Part shown: one piece after another, positions 23,626 through 32,300 of the stretch
Position numbering within the stretch: position 1 is the stretch's first letter
Layout: each line of letters begins with the position of its first letter
DNA from: an uncultured Bacteroidia bacterium
GTDB lineage: Bacteria > Bacteroidota > Bacteroidia > Bacteroidales > UBA932
DNA: 64,000 nucleotides
Assembly (NCBI GenBank): GCA_902785575.1
Contig: CACZZF010000009.1
Location: forward strand, 1-64,000
Direction: 5' to 3'
The notes under the pieces: model-generated
Told to the model about the DNA's origin: nothing
Seen by the model: only the letters and a program-made list of their open reading frames with translations
Database searches by the model: none
Program-made: the position numbers and the translations under genes

Positions 23626-25509
23626 ATGGAAAAGGAGAATAAAGAGAGATTGGTGAAGATCATCGCGACGGCTGTGCTGCTGGCGGTCGCGGTTGTGGTT
23701 GAAAAGACGACTGATCTGAAGATGTGGCAGTATCTTCTGATATTCCTTGTACCTTACTTGATCGTCGGCGGAGAAACCCTCCTTGAAGCCGGAGAGAAAC
23801 TCATACACGGAGAGCTTCTGGACGAGGACTTCCTGATGAGTGTGGCGACACTCGGAGCCCTATGCATCGGCTTCCTGCCAGGTGCTGAAAGCCAATTCCC
23901 GGAGGCGGTATTCGTCATGCTGTTCTTCCAGGTCGGAGAGCTGTTTGAGGACCTGGCTGAGGACAGAAGCAGAGAATCTATAACAAAGCTTATGGACATT
24001 AGGCCTGACACGGCAAATGTCGAGAGAGATGGAGCTATTATTTCTATCGCACCTACGGAAATAGCTGTGGGAGAGACAATTGTGATAAAGCCCGGGGAGA
24101 AGGTTCCGCTTGACGGAGTAGTGTCAGAAGGCACTTCCAGCCTCGACACAGTGGCACTGACCGGAGAGAGCGTGCCGAGAGGAATAACCACTGGAGATAA
24201 TATCCTTTCCGGCTGCGTCAATCTCACTGGAGTCCTCAGGGCGACAGTCACAAAACCCTTCGGAGAGTCTACCGCCTCAAAGATTCTGGAGCTAGTCGAG
24301 AACGCCTCGGAGAACAAATCAAAAAGCGAGAATTTCATCACCCGATTCGCGAGAGTATATACTCCTATTGTCGTAGCCCTGGCTGTCCTGCTGGCATTCC
24401 TGCCTCCCCTATTATCAGGCGATTTCGGCGGAGAGTTCTCCAAGTGGCTTTACAGGGCCCTCACCTTCCTGATTGTGTCGTGTCCTTGCGCCCTTGTGAT
24501 TTCCATTCCTCTTGCCTTCTTCGGAGGCATCGGAGGAGCCGCCAGAAAGGGTATTCTCGTGAAAGGATCCAATTATTTGGAGTCACTCGCGAAACTCGGC
24601 ACAGTGGTATTCGACAAGACAGGGACCCTGACCGAAGGTGTCTTTGAGGTCACCGCAGTCCATCCGGAAAAGCTTAATGAGAAGGAACTTCTGCACCTCG
24701 CCGCACATGTTGAAAGATATTCCACCCATCCTGTGGCGGTCTCACTGAGGCTAGCTTACCCGGACGAGGCTGACAACTGCTCTGTCGAGGAGGTTGAGGA
24801 GATTGCCGGCGAAGGCGTCAAGGCGAAGGTAAACGGTCAGGTCATTTACGTCGGAAACAGCAAGTTGATGGATACTGTCGGAGCCGAATGGAAAGAATGC
24901 GAGAAAAAAGGCACGATCGTTCATGTCTGCGTGGACGGGGAATACGCAGGGCATATAGTTGTCTCTGACAGGATCAAGGAGGATGCGGTGCAGGCCATAA
25001 AATCCCTTAAGGAAAACGGTGTGTCAAAGACCGTCATGCTCACCGGGGACAAGAAGGAAATCGCTGAGTCTGTGGCTGCTGAGGTCGGTGTAGATGAATA
25101 TTATTCCGAACTTCTGCCCGCTGACAAGGTCGAGAAGATGGAAGGTCTGCTGGCCGGCAAACCGGATGGTAAGGTCCTGGCTTTTGTCGGTGACGGGATA
25201 AATGACGCTCCGGTCCTGGCCAGGGCAGATGTCGGAATCGCTATGGGAGCTCTCGGCTCTGACGCTGCGATTGAGGCCGCCGATGTGGTTTTGATGGATG
25301 ACAAGCCTTCCAAACTGGCTGTCGGAATGAGTGTGGCGAGAAAGGCTTTGACAATAGCGAAAGAGAATACCTTCTTCTCGATATTCATCAAGGTTCTCGT
25401 ACTGCTGCTGGCTGTGGTCGGACTGGCCACCATGTGGATGGCAGTCCTGGCTGATGTCGGAGTTATGGTCCTCGCGGTCCTCAACTCCACCCGCGCCCTC
25501 AAAGCCTGA
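23626..25509 (+). CDS. Heavy-metal P1B-type ATPase (Zn/Cd/Pb exporter type)
   Basis: A 627-aa protein. The order is right for a P1B ATPase: TGESVPRG (about 178), SCPCALVIS with the CPC metal site (about 284-290), DKTGTLTEG phosphorylation motif (Asp about 330), THPVAVSL (the HP motif) and GDGINDAPVLA (about 521). CPC with no CopA-type extra Cys/His fits the Zn/Cd/Pb group. There is no N-terminal HMA domain, so the protein is short for a CadA/ZntA. ATG 23626 is chosen. An inverted repeat CCTGG-N10-CCAGG at 23560-23579 and a CATCTTCG box at 23597 precede it and could be the control region. A Fur-family regulator follows in the same direction. Confidence 0.9.
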   Translation: MEKENKERLVKIIATAVLLAVAVVVEKTTDLKMWQYLLIFLVPYLIVGGETLLEAGEKLIHGELLDEDFLMSVATLGALCIGFLPGAESQFPEAVFVMLFFQVGELFEDLAEDRSRESITKLMDIRPDTANVERDGAIISIAPTEIAVGETIVIKPGEKVPLDGVVSEGTSSLDTVALTGESVPRGITTGDNILSGCVNLTGVLRATVTKPFGESTASKILELVENASENKSKSENFITRFARVYTPIVVALAVLLAFLPPLLSGDFGGEFSKWLYRALTFLIVSCPCALVISIPLAFFGGIGGAARKGILVKGSNYLESLAKLGTVVFDKTGTLTEGVFEVTAVHPEKLNEKELLHLAAHVERYSTHPVAVSLRLAYPDEADNCSVEEVEEIAGEGVKAKVNGQVIYVGNSKLMDTVGAEWKECEKKGTIVHVCVDGEYAGHIVVSDRIKEDAVQAIKSLKENGVSKTVMLTGDKKEIAESVAAEVGVDEYYSELLPADKVEKMEGLLAGKPDGKVLAFVGDGINDAPVLARADVGIAMGALGSDAAIEAADVVLMDDKPSKLAVGMSVARKALTIAKENTFFSIFIKVLVLLLAVVGLATMWMAVLADVGVMVLAVLNSTRALKA

Positions 25510-25553
25510 TTCCTCATGTGTTTTAGGAAATTCTTGAATATCAACAGCTTGCA

Positions 25554-25586
25554 AAAAACGTGTAGCTTATTTGGCTACACGTTTTT
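25554..25586. repeat. Palindromic repeat copy a (REP type 2)
   Basis: The arms AAAAACGTGTAGC and GCTACACGTTTTT are perfect (13 bases) around the loop TTATTTG. Copies b and c follow at 26763 and 27866 in the same orientation. The T-run after the stem means it could also end transcription of the ATPase gene. Confidence 0.85.
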
Positions 25587-25633
25587 CATATTGTCCTGAG
25601 AATTAAGGACTTGCGTACAAGACGTTTTTTATC

Positions 25634-25641
25634 TATATTTG
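25634..25641 (+). promoter_or_regulatory. -7 element (TATATTTG) of the Fur-family gene
   Basis: TATATTTG ends 4 bases before the ATG at 25646. TTGC at 25611-25614 is a possible -33 element, 19 bases upstream. A leaderless mRNA is predicted. Confidence 0.55.
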
Positions 25642-25645
25642 TAAC

Positions 25646-26071
25646 ATGTCAAAGAATGAACTTGTAAAGCTCCTGGAGGAGCATGGGGTAAAGGCCACTG
25701 TCAACAGGTTGTTGGTTGCCGAGGCCCTCGGCAATTCTGACAGGCCATTGAGCATGACCGAGTTAGAGACCGAGCTCGAGTCGGTGGACAAATCAGGTAT
25801 ATTCAGAAGCTTGATGACTTTCAAGGATCATCATCTGGTGCATGCGATCGAAGATGTTGATGGTACTCGATATGAGCTTTGTCACAGCCATGACGCGGTA
25901 CATGATGATGACGCCCATGTGCATTTCTATTGTGAGAAATGTCACCGGACTTTCTGCCTGGATGATATTCATATCCCTCCGGTAGAGCTTCCGCAGGGCT
26001 ATGACGGCCGTACTTCCAACTATGTGATCAAGGGCATCTGCCCGGCATGTTCCGGATATTCAATAGCTTAA
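25646..26071 (+). CDS. Fur-family metal-dependent transcriptional regulator
   Basis: A 141-aa protein with the Fur winged helix (residues about 1-75: GVKATVNRLLVAEAL, SVDKSGIFRSLMTFKDHHLV) and a metal/dimerisation domain with two CxxC motifs (CEKC, CPAC) forming the structural zinc site. A His/Asp-rich segment (HSHDAVHDDDAHVHFYC) supplies the sensing site. Subtype (Fur, Zur or PerR) cannot be fixed from the sequence. The CPC-type ATPase gene upstream points to zinc or a related metal. It is flanked by palindromic repeats and by a nitroreductase gene that begins 20 bases after its stop. Confidence 0.9.
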   Translation: MSKNELVKLLEEHGVKATVNRLLVAEALGNSDRPLSMTELETELESVDKSGIFRSLMTFKDHHLVHAIEDVDGTRYELCHSHDAVHDDDAHVHFYCEKCHRTFCLDDIHIPPVELPQGYDGRTSNYVIKGICPACSGYSIA

Positions 26072-26091
26072 CAATCAATAATTTCCCCATC

Positions 26092-26715
26092 ATGAAAAAG
26101 ATTTGTCTTTTAATCACATTTTTGACTCTTTGCGTCTGCATATCCGCTCAGACGGTCAATCTTCCCGCACCTAAGAAGGACGCTTCTATGACTCTTTACC
26201 AAGCGCTTCAGCAGAGGGCTTCCGTTAGGGATTTTTCTGAGAAGGCTATTTCTGATCAGATTCTTTCCGATCTTCTATGGGCCGCTGTGGGAATCAACCG
26301 CCCTGACGGCAGGCTGACCGCTCCCACGGCCATGAATTCCCAAGAAATTCGTCTGTATGTCTGCCGGACCGATGGTGCTTATGAATACATTGCGAAAGAC
26401 AATTCCCTTGTGAAAGTAAGCGATAAAGATCTGCGTGCGGATGTGGCTGGATTCCAGACAGGTGTGGCTAACGCTCCTTTATTCCTCGTGATCACAGCCG
26501 ACCTGAACCGTTATTCCCGTAAGAGTGACCATTCGAAGGTCATGGGGGCCGTGGATGTCGGTTATGTGTCCCAGAACATCTGCTTGGCCTGCGAGGCCTT
26601 AGGCTTATCGACCGTTCCCAGGGCGACCATGAATGCTGAAGTCCTGACCAAAGAACTCAAGATTGTCGAAGACCAGCTTCTCCTTATCAACCATCCCGTA
26701 GGTTACAAGAAATAG
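26092..26715 (+). CDS. Secreted nitroreductase-family protein (SagB/ThcOx-like)
   Basis: A 207-aa protein. An N-terminal signal peptide (MKKICLLITFLTLCVCISAQ) precedes a nitroreductase fold: LYQALQQRASVRDFSEKAIS is the FMN phosphate-binding segment, LLWAAVGINRPDGRLTAPTA follows, and GAVDVGYVSQNICLACEALG is the dimer and flavin helix. Most nitroreductases are cytoplasmic; this group is exported and common in Bacteroidales. It probably reduces a small molecule in the periplasm with FMN; substrate unknown. ATG 26092 was chosen because the signal peptide starts there. Confidence 0.85.
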   Translation: MKKICLLITFLTLCVCISAQTVNLPAPKKDASMTLYQALQQRASVRDFSEKAISDQILSDLLWAAVGINRPDGRLTAPTAMNSQEIRLYVCRTDGAYEYIAKDNSLVKVSDKDLRADVAGFQTGVANAPLFLVITADLNRYSRKSDHSKVMGAVDVGYVSQNICLACEALGLSTVPRATMNAEVLTKELKIVEDQLLLINHPVGYKK

Positions 26716-26761
26716 AGCCGTTAGACCCGTTCCCTTTACAGTTCATTATCAACACCTTACA

Positions 26762-26795
26762 GAAAACGTGTAGCCTATTTGGCTACACGTTTTTC
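26762..26795. repeat. Palindromic repeat copy b (REP type 2)
   Basis: AAAACGTGTAGC and its complement flank the loop CTATTTG, one base different from copies a and c. It lies 47 bases after the nitroreductase stop and upstream of RAYT 2. Confidence 0.85.
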
Positions 26796-26830
26796 GTATA
26801 TTACACAGGATCAATGAATTGAGAAAAACG

Positions 26831-26862
26831 TTTGCTAAGATCGATTATTCTGAGTATTTTCG
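26831..26862 (+). promoter_or_regulatory. Promoter of RAYT 2 (TTTG-N20-TATTTTCG)
   Basis: TTTG at 26831-26834 and TATTTTCG at 26855-26862 are 20 bases apart, the spacing expected of Bacteroidota -33/-7 promoters. The ATG follows 38 bases later. Confidence 0.55.
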
Positions 26863-26900
26863 TGGTACCTAATCATACTCTGTTAAACTAGGAAACTTCC

Positions 26901-27845
26901 ATGTCAAGAAGAATCTTTTACAACAATCGTGGTGTAGCCCATATCTACCAGCGAGGATATAATATGTCCGTGTTGTTTTACTCCGTCAAGGATATCCTCG
27001 TATTTTACACATTACTCTACAAGTTCAGTAAAAAGCATGGCATCCGGATATTAGGGGTTGTCTGCATGTATAATCATTATCATCTTCTTGTCGTAGCCCG
27101 TTCCCAAGAGAATATCTCAACGTTTATGCGCGAATTTGAGTCCGCCTTTTCCAGGGAATTCAATAAGAGCATCGGACTCAAAGGGAGGGTAGTGATTCGA
27201 GCGTACGGCCTGTCCAATAAGATGGGAGAGAAGAAACAAAGGGAAGCGGCAGCATATTTGTACAACAATCCAGTGGAGAAACAACTGTCTATCAAGGCAA
27301 TAGAGTACAGATGGAATTTCTTGGCTTATGCGAAATCTGACCATCCATTCTCCAAAAGAATTTATTTGAGCAAAGCGTCAAGTCAAATGCGCCGTTGTCT
27401 TAAAGAAGTAAACGTCATTTTGCAAAGCGGATCATTTATCAACTATGACTTTTTAAGAAAATGGTTTCTTATACTGAATAGGGATGAGATTCACCAGCTT
27501 GTTGACCAAATAATAGTCAAATTCAAGGTGGTGGATTATGAAGAACTGATCCGGCTTTACGGCTCTTACGAGAAAATGCTCATCGCATTCGACTCAAACA
27601 CAGGCAGTGAGCACGACATAAAGGAAGATTATTCAGAGAAATCATACAAACCATATAACAGTTTGATGAAATTATTATTGAATGAACTAGGCTTTTCAGA
27701 TCCTAAAGAAGTCTTGAGACTGTCGAACGGGAAGAGAAGAGAATTGTGTGAGAGTTTGCTTGAGAGTCACCGTACTTCAAGGTTCATCGCCGAGACGCTT
27801 CTACATCTGCACAAGATCAAGCCGAAAAGGAAAAAACAAGAATAA
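26901..27845 (+). CDS. REP-associated transposase-like protein (RAYT 2)
   Basis: A 314-aa protein with the Y1 transposase fold in residues 1-150. The sequence RGVAHIYQRGYN is a typical opening, MYNHYHLLVVAR holds the HUH motif (HYH), and EAAAYLYNNPVEK holds the likely catalytic Tyr. A Lys/Arg-rich helical C-terminus (ending HKIKPKRKKQE) may bind DNA. Identity to RAYT 1 at 13837 is low, and the palindromes near it are a different family. The gene is visibly richer in A+T than the genes around it, which fits transfer. It lies between palindrome copies b and c. It appears intact. Confidence 0.85.
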   Translation: MSRRIFYNNRGVAHIYQRGYNMSVLFYSVKDILVFYTLLYKFSKKHGIRILGVVCMYNHYHLLVVARSQENISTFMREFESAFSREFNKSIGLKGRVVIRAYGLSNKMGEKKQREAAAYLYNNPVEKQLSIKAIEYRWNFLAYAKSDHPFSKRIYLSKASSQMRRCLKEVNVILQSGSFINYDFLRKWFLILNRDEIHQLVDQIIVKFKVVDYEELIRLYGSYEKMLIAFDSNTGSEHDIKEDYSEKSYKPYNSLMKLLLNELGFSDPKEVLRLSNGKRRELCESLLESHRTSRFIAETLLHLHKIKPKRKKQE

Positions 27846-27865
27846 ACTGATTATCAAGCAAATAC

Positions 27866-27900
27866 GAAAAACGTGTAGCTTATTTGGCTACACGTTTTTC
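27866..27900. repeat. Palindromic repeat copy c (REP type 2)
   Basis: This is the longest copy: perfect 14-base arms (GAAAAACGTGTAGC) around TTATTTG, 20 bases after the RAYT 2 stop. It may also terminate that gene. Confidence 0.85.
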
Positions 27901-27972
27901 ATAAAAGACTGAAATTCAAGTATTTCCGAAAGCGGAGGGAGATTCTTCGCTGGCGCTCAGAATGACATCGGA

Positions 27973-29232
27973 CTACTTCTTGTCAATGGCTTGGCCGATG
28001 AAGTAGCAGGCGGCGGCGACTACCATTCCGTTGATTGAAGGGATTCCCCACTTCACGAGGTTGGCGACAACCGCTCCGAGAACGACACCGATCACAGCGG
28101 CCCAATTAACCTGGCGATGGGGAACGGAATCGTCCAGATATGCTTTCCTATGAGAGAAATAGCTGCAGATCAAGATAATACCAACCGGAGGAAGGGTGCA
28201 GTTAAGGATATTGAGCCAATCGCAGAAGTTCCAGTAGAGCCACACGGCGGCAAGTGTGCCGATCAGACCTCCAAGGAGAACCATCGTCTTCTTTGACAGG
28301 CCGAATATGTTGGAAAGGCCCAAGCCGGAAGTGTAAAGGGCGTTGTCATTGGTGGTCCAGATATTCAGACCGAGAACCAGGATGGCGATGTAGAACAGGT
28401 TGAGGTTCAACATGACCTCGAAGATGTCGTTACCGCCGACATAGATGCTCGAGACAGCTCCAAAGAAGAACATCAAGGAGTTACCGATGAAGAAGGCTAT
28501 CACGGTGACTATCAAGCCGATCTTAGGGGATTTGGCGAAACGCGCGAAGTTCGGTGTGGCGGTTCCTCCTGAAACGAAACTACCGATGACCAGGCCGGCT
28601 CCGGCAATGATGCCGAGATCCTTTGTGCCCTTGGCGAACTGCTCGACAAGGCCGGCGTCTCCCCTGGTGACCGCCATGATCATAGCGACGGTACCCAGAA
28701 TGGCCACGGCGGGAACGGCGATGTAGCTGATGATCGTCAAGCTCTTGATACCGAAATACGCGCTGGCGGTCATCAGGATACCTGCTATCAGGACAAGCAG
28801 GTAGCCTTGCCAAGGCATGTGGTCAGGAGTGACCTCAAGACCCATAATCTCTTTGGCGACAGGGATGGCGAACATAGCAAGACCTACTCCGAACCAGCCG
28901 ATCTGGGTGAAACTGATCATAGCGCTGGGAAGATAGCTGCCTTTCTCGCCGAAACTCCTGCGGGCGAGCATGTCAAGGGTAAGGCCGCTCTCAGCACCGA
29001 TCCAACCCAGGGTGCCGGTGTAGCCTCCCAGGATCAAACCACCGAGAAGAAGCGCCCAGATGAAGCCCGAGAAATCCAGTCCGGCAGCCAGGTTCTGGCC
29101 AGCCCACATGGAAGCGGAGAAGAAGGTGAAGCCAAGCATCACCATGAACATGCTGAGGGTGCTCTTGCGACCCGACGCATCGACACGACTGTTAGTGTAG
29201 TCGACGTCCACTTTTTGGTTTTGTTTACTCAT
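27973..29232 (-). CDS. codB: NCS1-family permease, cytosine permease type
   Basis: A 419-aa protein with 12 predicted helices and the NCS1 hallmark TFFSASMWAGQNLAAGLDF near the start, then ARRSFGEKGSYLPSAMISFTQ and FVSGGTATPNFARFAKSP as in CodB. It should import cytosine or a related base with a cation. Its start overlaps the end of the phosphoribosyltransferase-like gene by 8 bases, so both proteins are coupled. No cytosine deaminase gene is present in the window, which makes the partner gene the likely next step for the imported base. Confidence 0.85.
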   Translation of the reverse strand: MSKQNQKVDVDYTNSRVDASGRKSTLSMFMVMLGFTFFSASMWAGQNLAAGLDFSGFIWALLLGGLILGGYTGTLGWIGAESGLTLDMLARRSFGEKGSYLPSAMISFTQIGWFGVGLAMFAIPVAKEIMGLEVTPDHMPWQGYLLVLIAGILMTASAYFGIKSLTIISYIAVPAVAILGTVAMIMAVTRGDAGLVEQFAKGTKDLGIIAGAGLVIGSFVSGGTATPNFARFAKSPKIGLIVTVIAFFIGNSLMFFFGAVSSIYVGGNDIFEVMLNLNLFYIAILVLGLNIWTTNDNALYTSGLGLSNIFGLSKKTMVLLGGLIGTLAAVWLYWNFCDWLNILNCTLPPVGIILICSYFSHRKAYLDDSVPHRQVNWAAVIGVVLGAVVANLVKWGIPSINGMVVAAACYFIGQAIDKK

Positions 29233-30298
29233 ATCCCTTTAAGGTTTGTTTGATTTGTTCTAGTCTTTTCGTGGCCACTTCCTTGAGAGTCAGCGCCTTG
29301 GCCTTAGCCAGGAAGACCCTCTCGTCACTGTAGAGGACACTCTGGTCGCCAAGTTCCGTGAATTTAGTCACGTTAAGCCAGTCCTCATAAGAGATGGGGG
29401 CCTTATAGCCCAGCCTCTCCTGAGTGAGATCCATAATATCCACTCTGTCAGCGGCTTCCAACACTTCCTCCCAATATGCCACTACCTCCTTATAGTGGTC
29501 GGGAATCTCGTACCGCCTCGCTCCCCCATCGTAAATGATGCACTTCTCATATAGAGAATAGCCATGGGCGACGACATATTCCCGGAACTCGGGACAGATT
29601 ATACCGCCTCCCCAATAGAAGTCGATGTCCGGAACTTGGAATCCGAGAATTCCCTTGTCCTGATAGACATTGAATATTCCTTCGTAAAAGAAGCAGGTGA
29701 AACCCTCGAATCCGGGTGAGAAACTTCTGACCTTCGGAGCAAGTTCCTCCATGAAATCGATGGCGTTGGAGCCGCCTATCGTAAAGAATACGATTCGCTT
29801 AAAGGATCCTCCATGATCACGGAACCAATTGATAACGTGATCCATGCACATTCCAAGAGTAGCTCCTGAGGCGATGATGTCACCAACAAACAACACGCAG
29901 TCCTTGCATGTGCGGACTTTCTGGTAACGCACGTCAAGTCCTTTAATCACATCGTCCTCGATGATCCGCTCGCAGGAGAGGAAATCCATGTTGGTCACAC
30001 GGAATCCCGCGCGGAAAGCGCACTCCTCAATAGGATAATTCAAACCTCCGCGAAGGATTGTGAGAATATTAACATCTTTCGAAAGCCCTCTGTCGGCGAG
30101 GTACAGCATCCCTTTCATTGTGGCGGGAACCATACTTTGATAAGAGCCGAAACCGACAACCTCAGGAGAGGCCATGAGACGGCGAGTGCCGTCGCCGCTT
30201 ATAATAAGGTACTCATTCTCAAGTCCTTCCTGCCTCAGCTTATAGACACTTTGATGCCCGGTCTTCATGAGGACCGCATCATCCAGATTATGTTTCAT
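29225..30298 (-). CDS. Large phosphoribosyltransferase-like protein paired with the permease
   Basis: A 357-aa protein. The centre reads CVLFVGDIIASGATLGMCMD, a PRPP-binding loop of the type I phosphoribosyltransferase fold (two acidic/hydrophobic residues, then GAT in place of the usual GGT). Earlier, LTILRGGLNYPIEECA gives the RGG-like pyrophosphate loop. The C-terminal about 150 residues (IDFYWGGGIICPEFREYV onwards) resemble no domain I recognise. The protein is much longer than uracil or xanthine PRTases (about 150-210 aa). It may convert an imported base to a nucleotide, but substrate and even activity are inference. A TAAATTTG box lies at 30329-30336. Confidence 0.7.
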   Translation of the reverse strand: MKHNLDDAVLMKTGHQSVYKLRQEGLENEYLIISGDGTRRLMASPEVVGFGSYQSMVPATMKGMLYLADRGLSKDVNILTILRGGLNYPIEECAFRAGFRVTNMDFLSCERIIEDDVIKGLDVRYQKVRTCKDCVLFVGDIIASGATLGMCMDHVINWFRDHGGSFKRIVFFTIGGSNAIDFMEELAPKVRSFSPGFEGFTCFFYEGIFNVYQDKGILGFQVPDIDFYWGGGIICPEFREYVVAHGYSLYEKCIIYDGGARRYEIPDHYKEVVAYWEEVLEAADRVDIMDLTQERLGYKAPISYEDWLNVTKFTELGDQSVLYSDERVFLAKAKALTLKEVATKRLEQIKQTLKGYE

Positions 30299-30328
30299 TG
30301 GTGATTCCGATTAGTCCTAACCGGGTTA

Positions 30329-30336
30329 CAAATTTA
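30329..30336 (-). promoter_or_regulatory. -7 promoter element (TAAATTTG) of the PRTase-permease operon
   Basis: The minus strand reads TAAATTTG about 30 bases before the ATG at 30298. Divergent from the lipid operon. Confidence 0.5.
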
Positions 30337-30445
30337 ATATAAAACACTTTTTCCCGCACCCTTTAGCCAAATAGGTTACTAACAAAGTTATCAACCACCT
30401 AGAATAGTTTTTTTTGTATATTAGCAGGCACAACTGAAGCATAAG

Positions 30446-31570
30446 ATGGCTATCGTTATCAAGGAAGTTACTGACAGAAAGGGACTTAGAAAGTTTGTAC
30501 GGTTCCCGAATGATTTATATAAGGACAACAAGTATTTCGTTCCTCAGATCGTGTCCATGGACATGGATACCCTATCCCCTGAGAAAAACAGAGCTTTTGA
30601 GGTTTGCGAAGGCAAGTATTGGCTGGCCATGGACGCGTCCGGGAAGGTGGTGGGAAGGATAGCCGGCATCATCAACCACAAGTACAACAAGAAAGTAGGC
30701 CAGAAAATATGCCGCTTCGGATGGATTGATTTCATTGAATCACAAGAGGTTGCGACGGGACTCCTGGCGACTGTGGAAGAATATGCCCGGAGCAAGGGCA
30801 TGGACATCGTTGAAGGGCCGGTAGGTTTCCTCGAGTTCGATGTTGCCGGGGTCCTTGTAGAGGGATTCGACCAAATTCCGACCGCATACGGTAAATATAA
30901 CGATCCGTATTACGAGCCGATGATCCTTCATGATGGTTACACCAAGTCTACGGATTTCGTTGAATATAGGATCACTGTTCCGGACAACATAGAGCGCTAC
31001 ATCAGGCTCGGAGAGGTTGTCGGGCAGCGATATGGCCTAAGTCAAGGGCATTTCAAGAACAAGAAAGAACTGGTCAGGAACTATGTCGACGGGATATTCA
31101 GTGTATTGAACACCTGCTATGCTCCCCTGCATGGCTTCTCTGAGCTCTCTCCCGCCCAGTGCGAGGATCTCAAGGACCAGTTCATCTCAAACCTGCGGCT
31201 GGATTTCGTCTCCGTCGTTGTCGACAAGGACGACAAAGTCGTTGGCTTCGGAATCACACTCCCCTCGCTGTCAAAGGCGTTGCAAAAAGCCAAAGGCAGC
31301 CTCTTCCCATTCGGTTTCATCCATATCCTGAAGGCCCTAAGGAAAAACGACACTATTGACGCCCTGCTTATCGCTGTGCTTCCTGAGTACCAGGACAAGG
31401 GTGTCAACTCGATGATATTCTCCAAGATCGGCCAGGGGATGATAGATAATGGAATCAAATACGTCGAGAGCACTCGCGAGCTGGAGGACAATCATAGCGT
31501 CCAGAACATATGGGGACGTTTCGAGCACAAACTTCACAAAAGGGCGAGAGTGTACATCAAGAACCTTTGA
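30446..31570 (+). CDS. GNAT-like N-acyltransferase of a lipid operon
   Basis: A 374-aa protein. The C-terminal part (about 215-374) looks like a GNAT fold, with KVVGFGITLPSLSKALQKAK and LIAVLPEYQDKGVNSMIFSK as the acyl-CoA pyrophosphate loop region. The N-terminal half (VPQIVSMDMDTLSPEKN, GRIAGIINHKYN) resembles a second GNAT-like lobe. The family is common in Bacteroidota as a hypothetical N-acetyltransferase. Here it is followed by a CDP-alcohol phosphotransferase after 23 bases and a PlsC-like acyltransferase, so a role in phospholipid or amino/sphingolipid synthesis is likely (inference). The acceptor is unknown. Confidence 0.7.
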   Translation: MAIVIKEVTDRKGLRKFVRFPNDLYKDNKYFVPQIVSMDMDTLSPEKNRAFEVCEGKYWLAMDASGKVVGRIAGIINHKYNKKVGQKICRFGWIDFIESQEVATGLLATVEEYARSKGMDIVEGPVGFLEFDVAGVLVEGFDQIPTAYGKYNDPYYEPMILHDGYTKSTDFVEYRITVPDNIERYIRLGEVVGQRYGLSQGHFKNKKELVRNYVDGIFSVLNTCYAPLHGFSELSPAQCEDLKDQFISNLRLDFVSVVVDKDDKVVGFGITLPSLSKALQKAKGSLFPFGFIHILKALRKNDTIDALLIAVLPEYQDKGVNSMIFSKIGQGMIDNGIKYVESTRELEDNHSVQNIWGRFEHKLHKRARVYIKNL

Positions 31571-31593
31571 TTTTGATCATTTAATAAACTATC

Positions 31594-32298
31594 ATGGAAG
31601 GCAAAAGAGCAGTGAGAATCCAGACCTCCATCCTCAACGGGGCGGAGAAGAAACTCCTTGTCTGGTTGGCTGAAAGGCAGCCGAAATGGGTGGTTTCCGA
31701 TCTTTTGACAATTGTCGGGATGATCGGATCCGTGATGATCGCCGCCGGTTTCATTTTGAGCAACGGCAATGTCAACTGGCTTTGGCTGAGCATCGCAGGC
31801 TTTATAGTGAACTGGTACGGAGACTCTCTGGACGGGACGATCGCCAGAGTCCGAGGGACCCAGCGGCCGATTTACGGTTACTATCTCGACCATTCAGTCG
31901 ATGTGTTCAACGAGGCTTTCATGTTCATAGGTATCGGTCTTTCGTACCTTATGAGACTGGACATCGCCCTACTGGTATTCATCCTTTACCTTTGCATGAC
32001 TCTCAATGTCAGCATAAACGCCCACTTGAAGAGTGAGTTCAAACTGACTTATGGCAAACTCGGGCCGACCGAGTTCAGGGTAATCGCGATAATCCTGATT
32101 ATGCTGATCATATTCATTCCTCCATTTAGGGAATTCCACACCTCGGTCAGTTTGTTCGGGAAAGAAATCGCTCTCGGCCCTTTGGACATACCTGGACTGG
32201 TCATACTGCTTATTCTGACTATTATATATATTAACACTTTCATCCATGACGCGAGGGGGTACGCCAAGATGGATCCCCTACCAAAAAAGGAAGATTAG
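31594..32298 (+). CDS. CDP-alcohol phosphatidyltransferase family membrane enzyme
   Basis: A 234-aa membrane protein with about six helices. The family signature is complete: the first Asp pair in WYGDSLDGTIAR, then G, D and D in YGYYLDHSVD with 9 residues between AR and G, within the allowed spacing. These enzymes move a phospho-alcohol headgroup from a CDP-linked donor to an alcohol acceptor at the inner membrane. Donor and acceptor cannot be read. The stop is followed after 2 bases by the acyltransferase ATG, showing tight operon structure. Confidence 0.88.
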   Translation: MEGKRAVRIQTSILNGAEKKLLVWLAERQPKWVVSDLLTIVGMIGSVMIAAGFILSNGNVNWLWLSIAGFIVNWYGDSLDGTIARVRGTQRPIYGYYLDHSVDVFNEAFMFIGIGLSYLMRLDIALLVFILYLCMTLNVSINAHLKSEFKLTYGKLGPTEFRVIAIILIMLIIFIPPFREFHTSVSLFGKEIALGPLDIPGLVILLILTIIYINTFIHDARGYAKMDPLPKKED

Positions 32299-32300
32299 CG

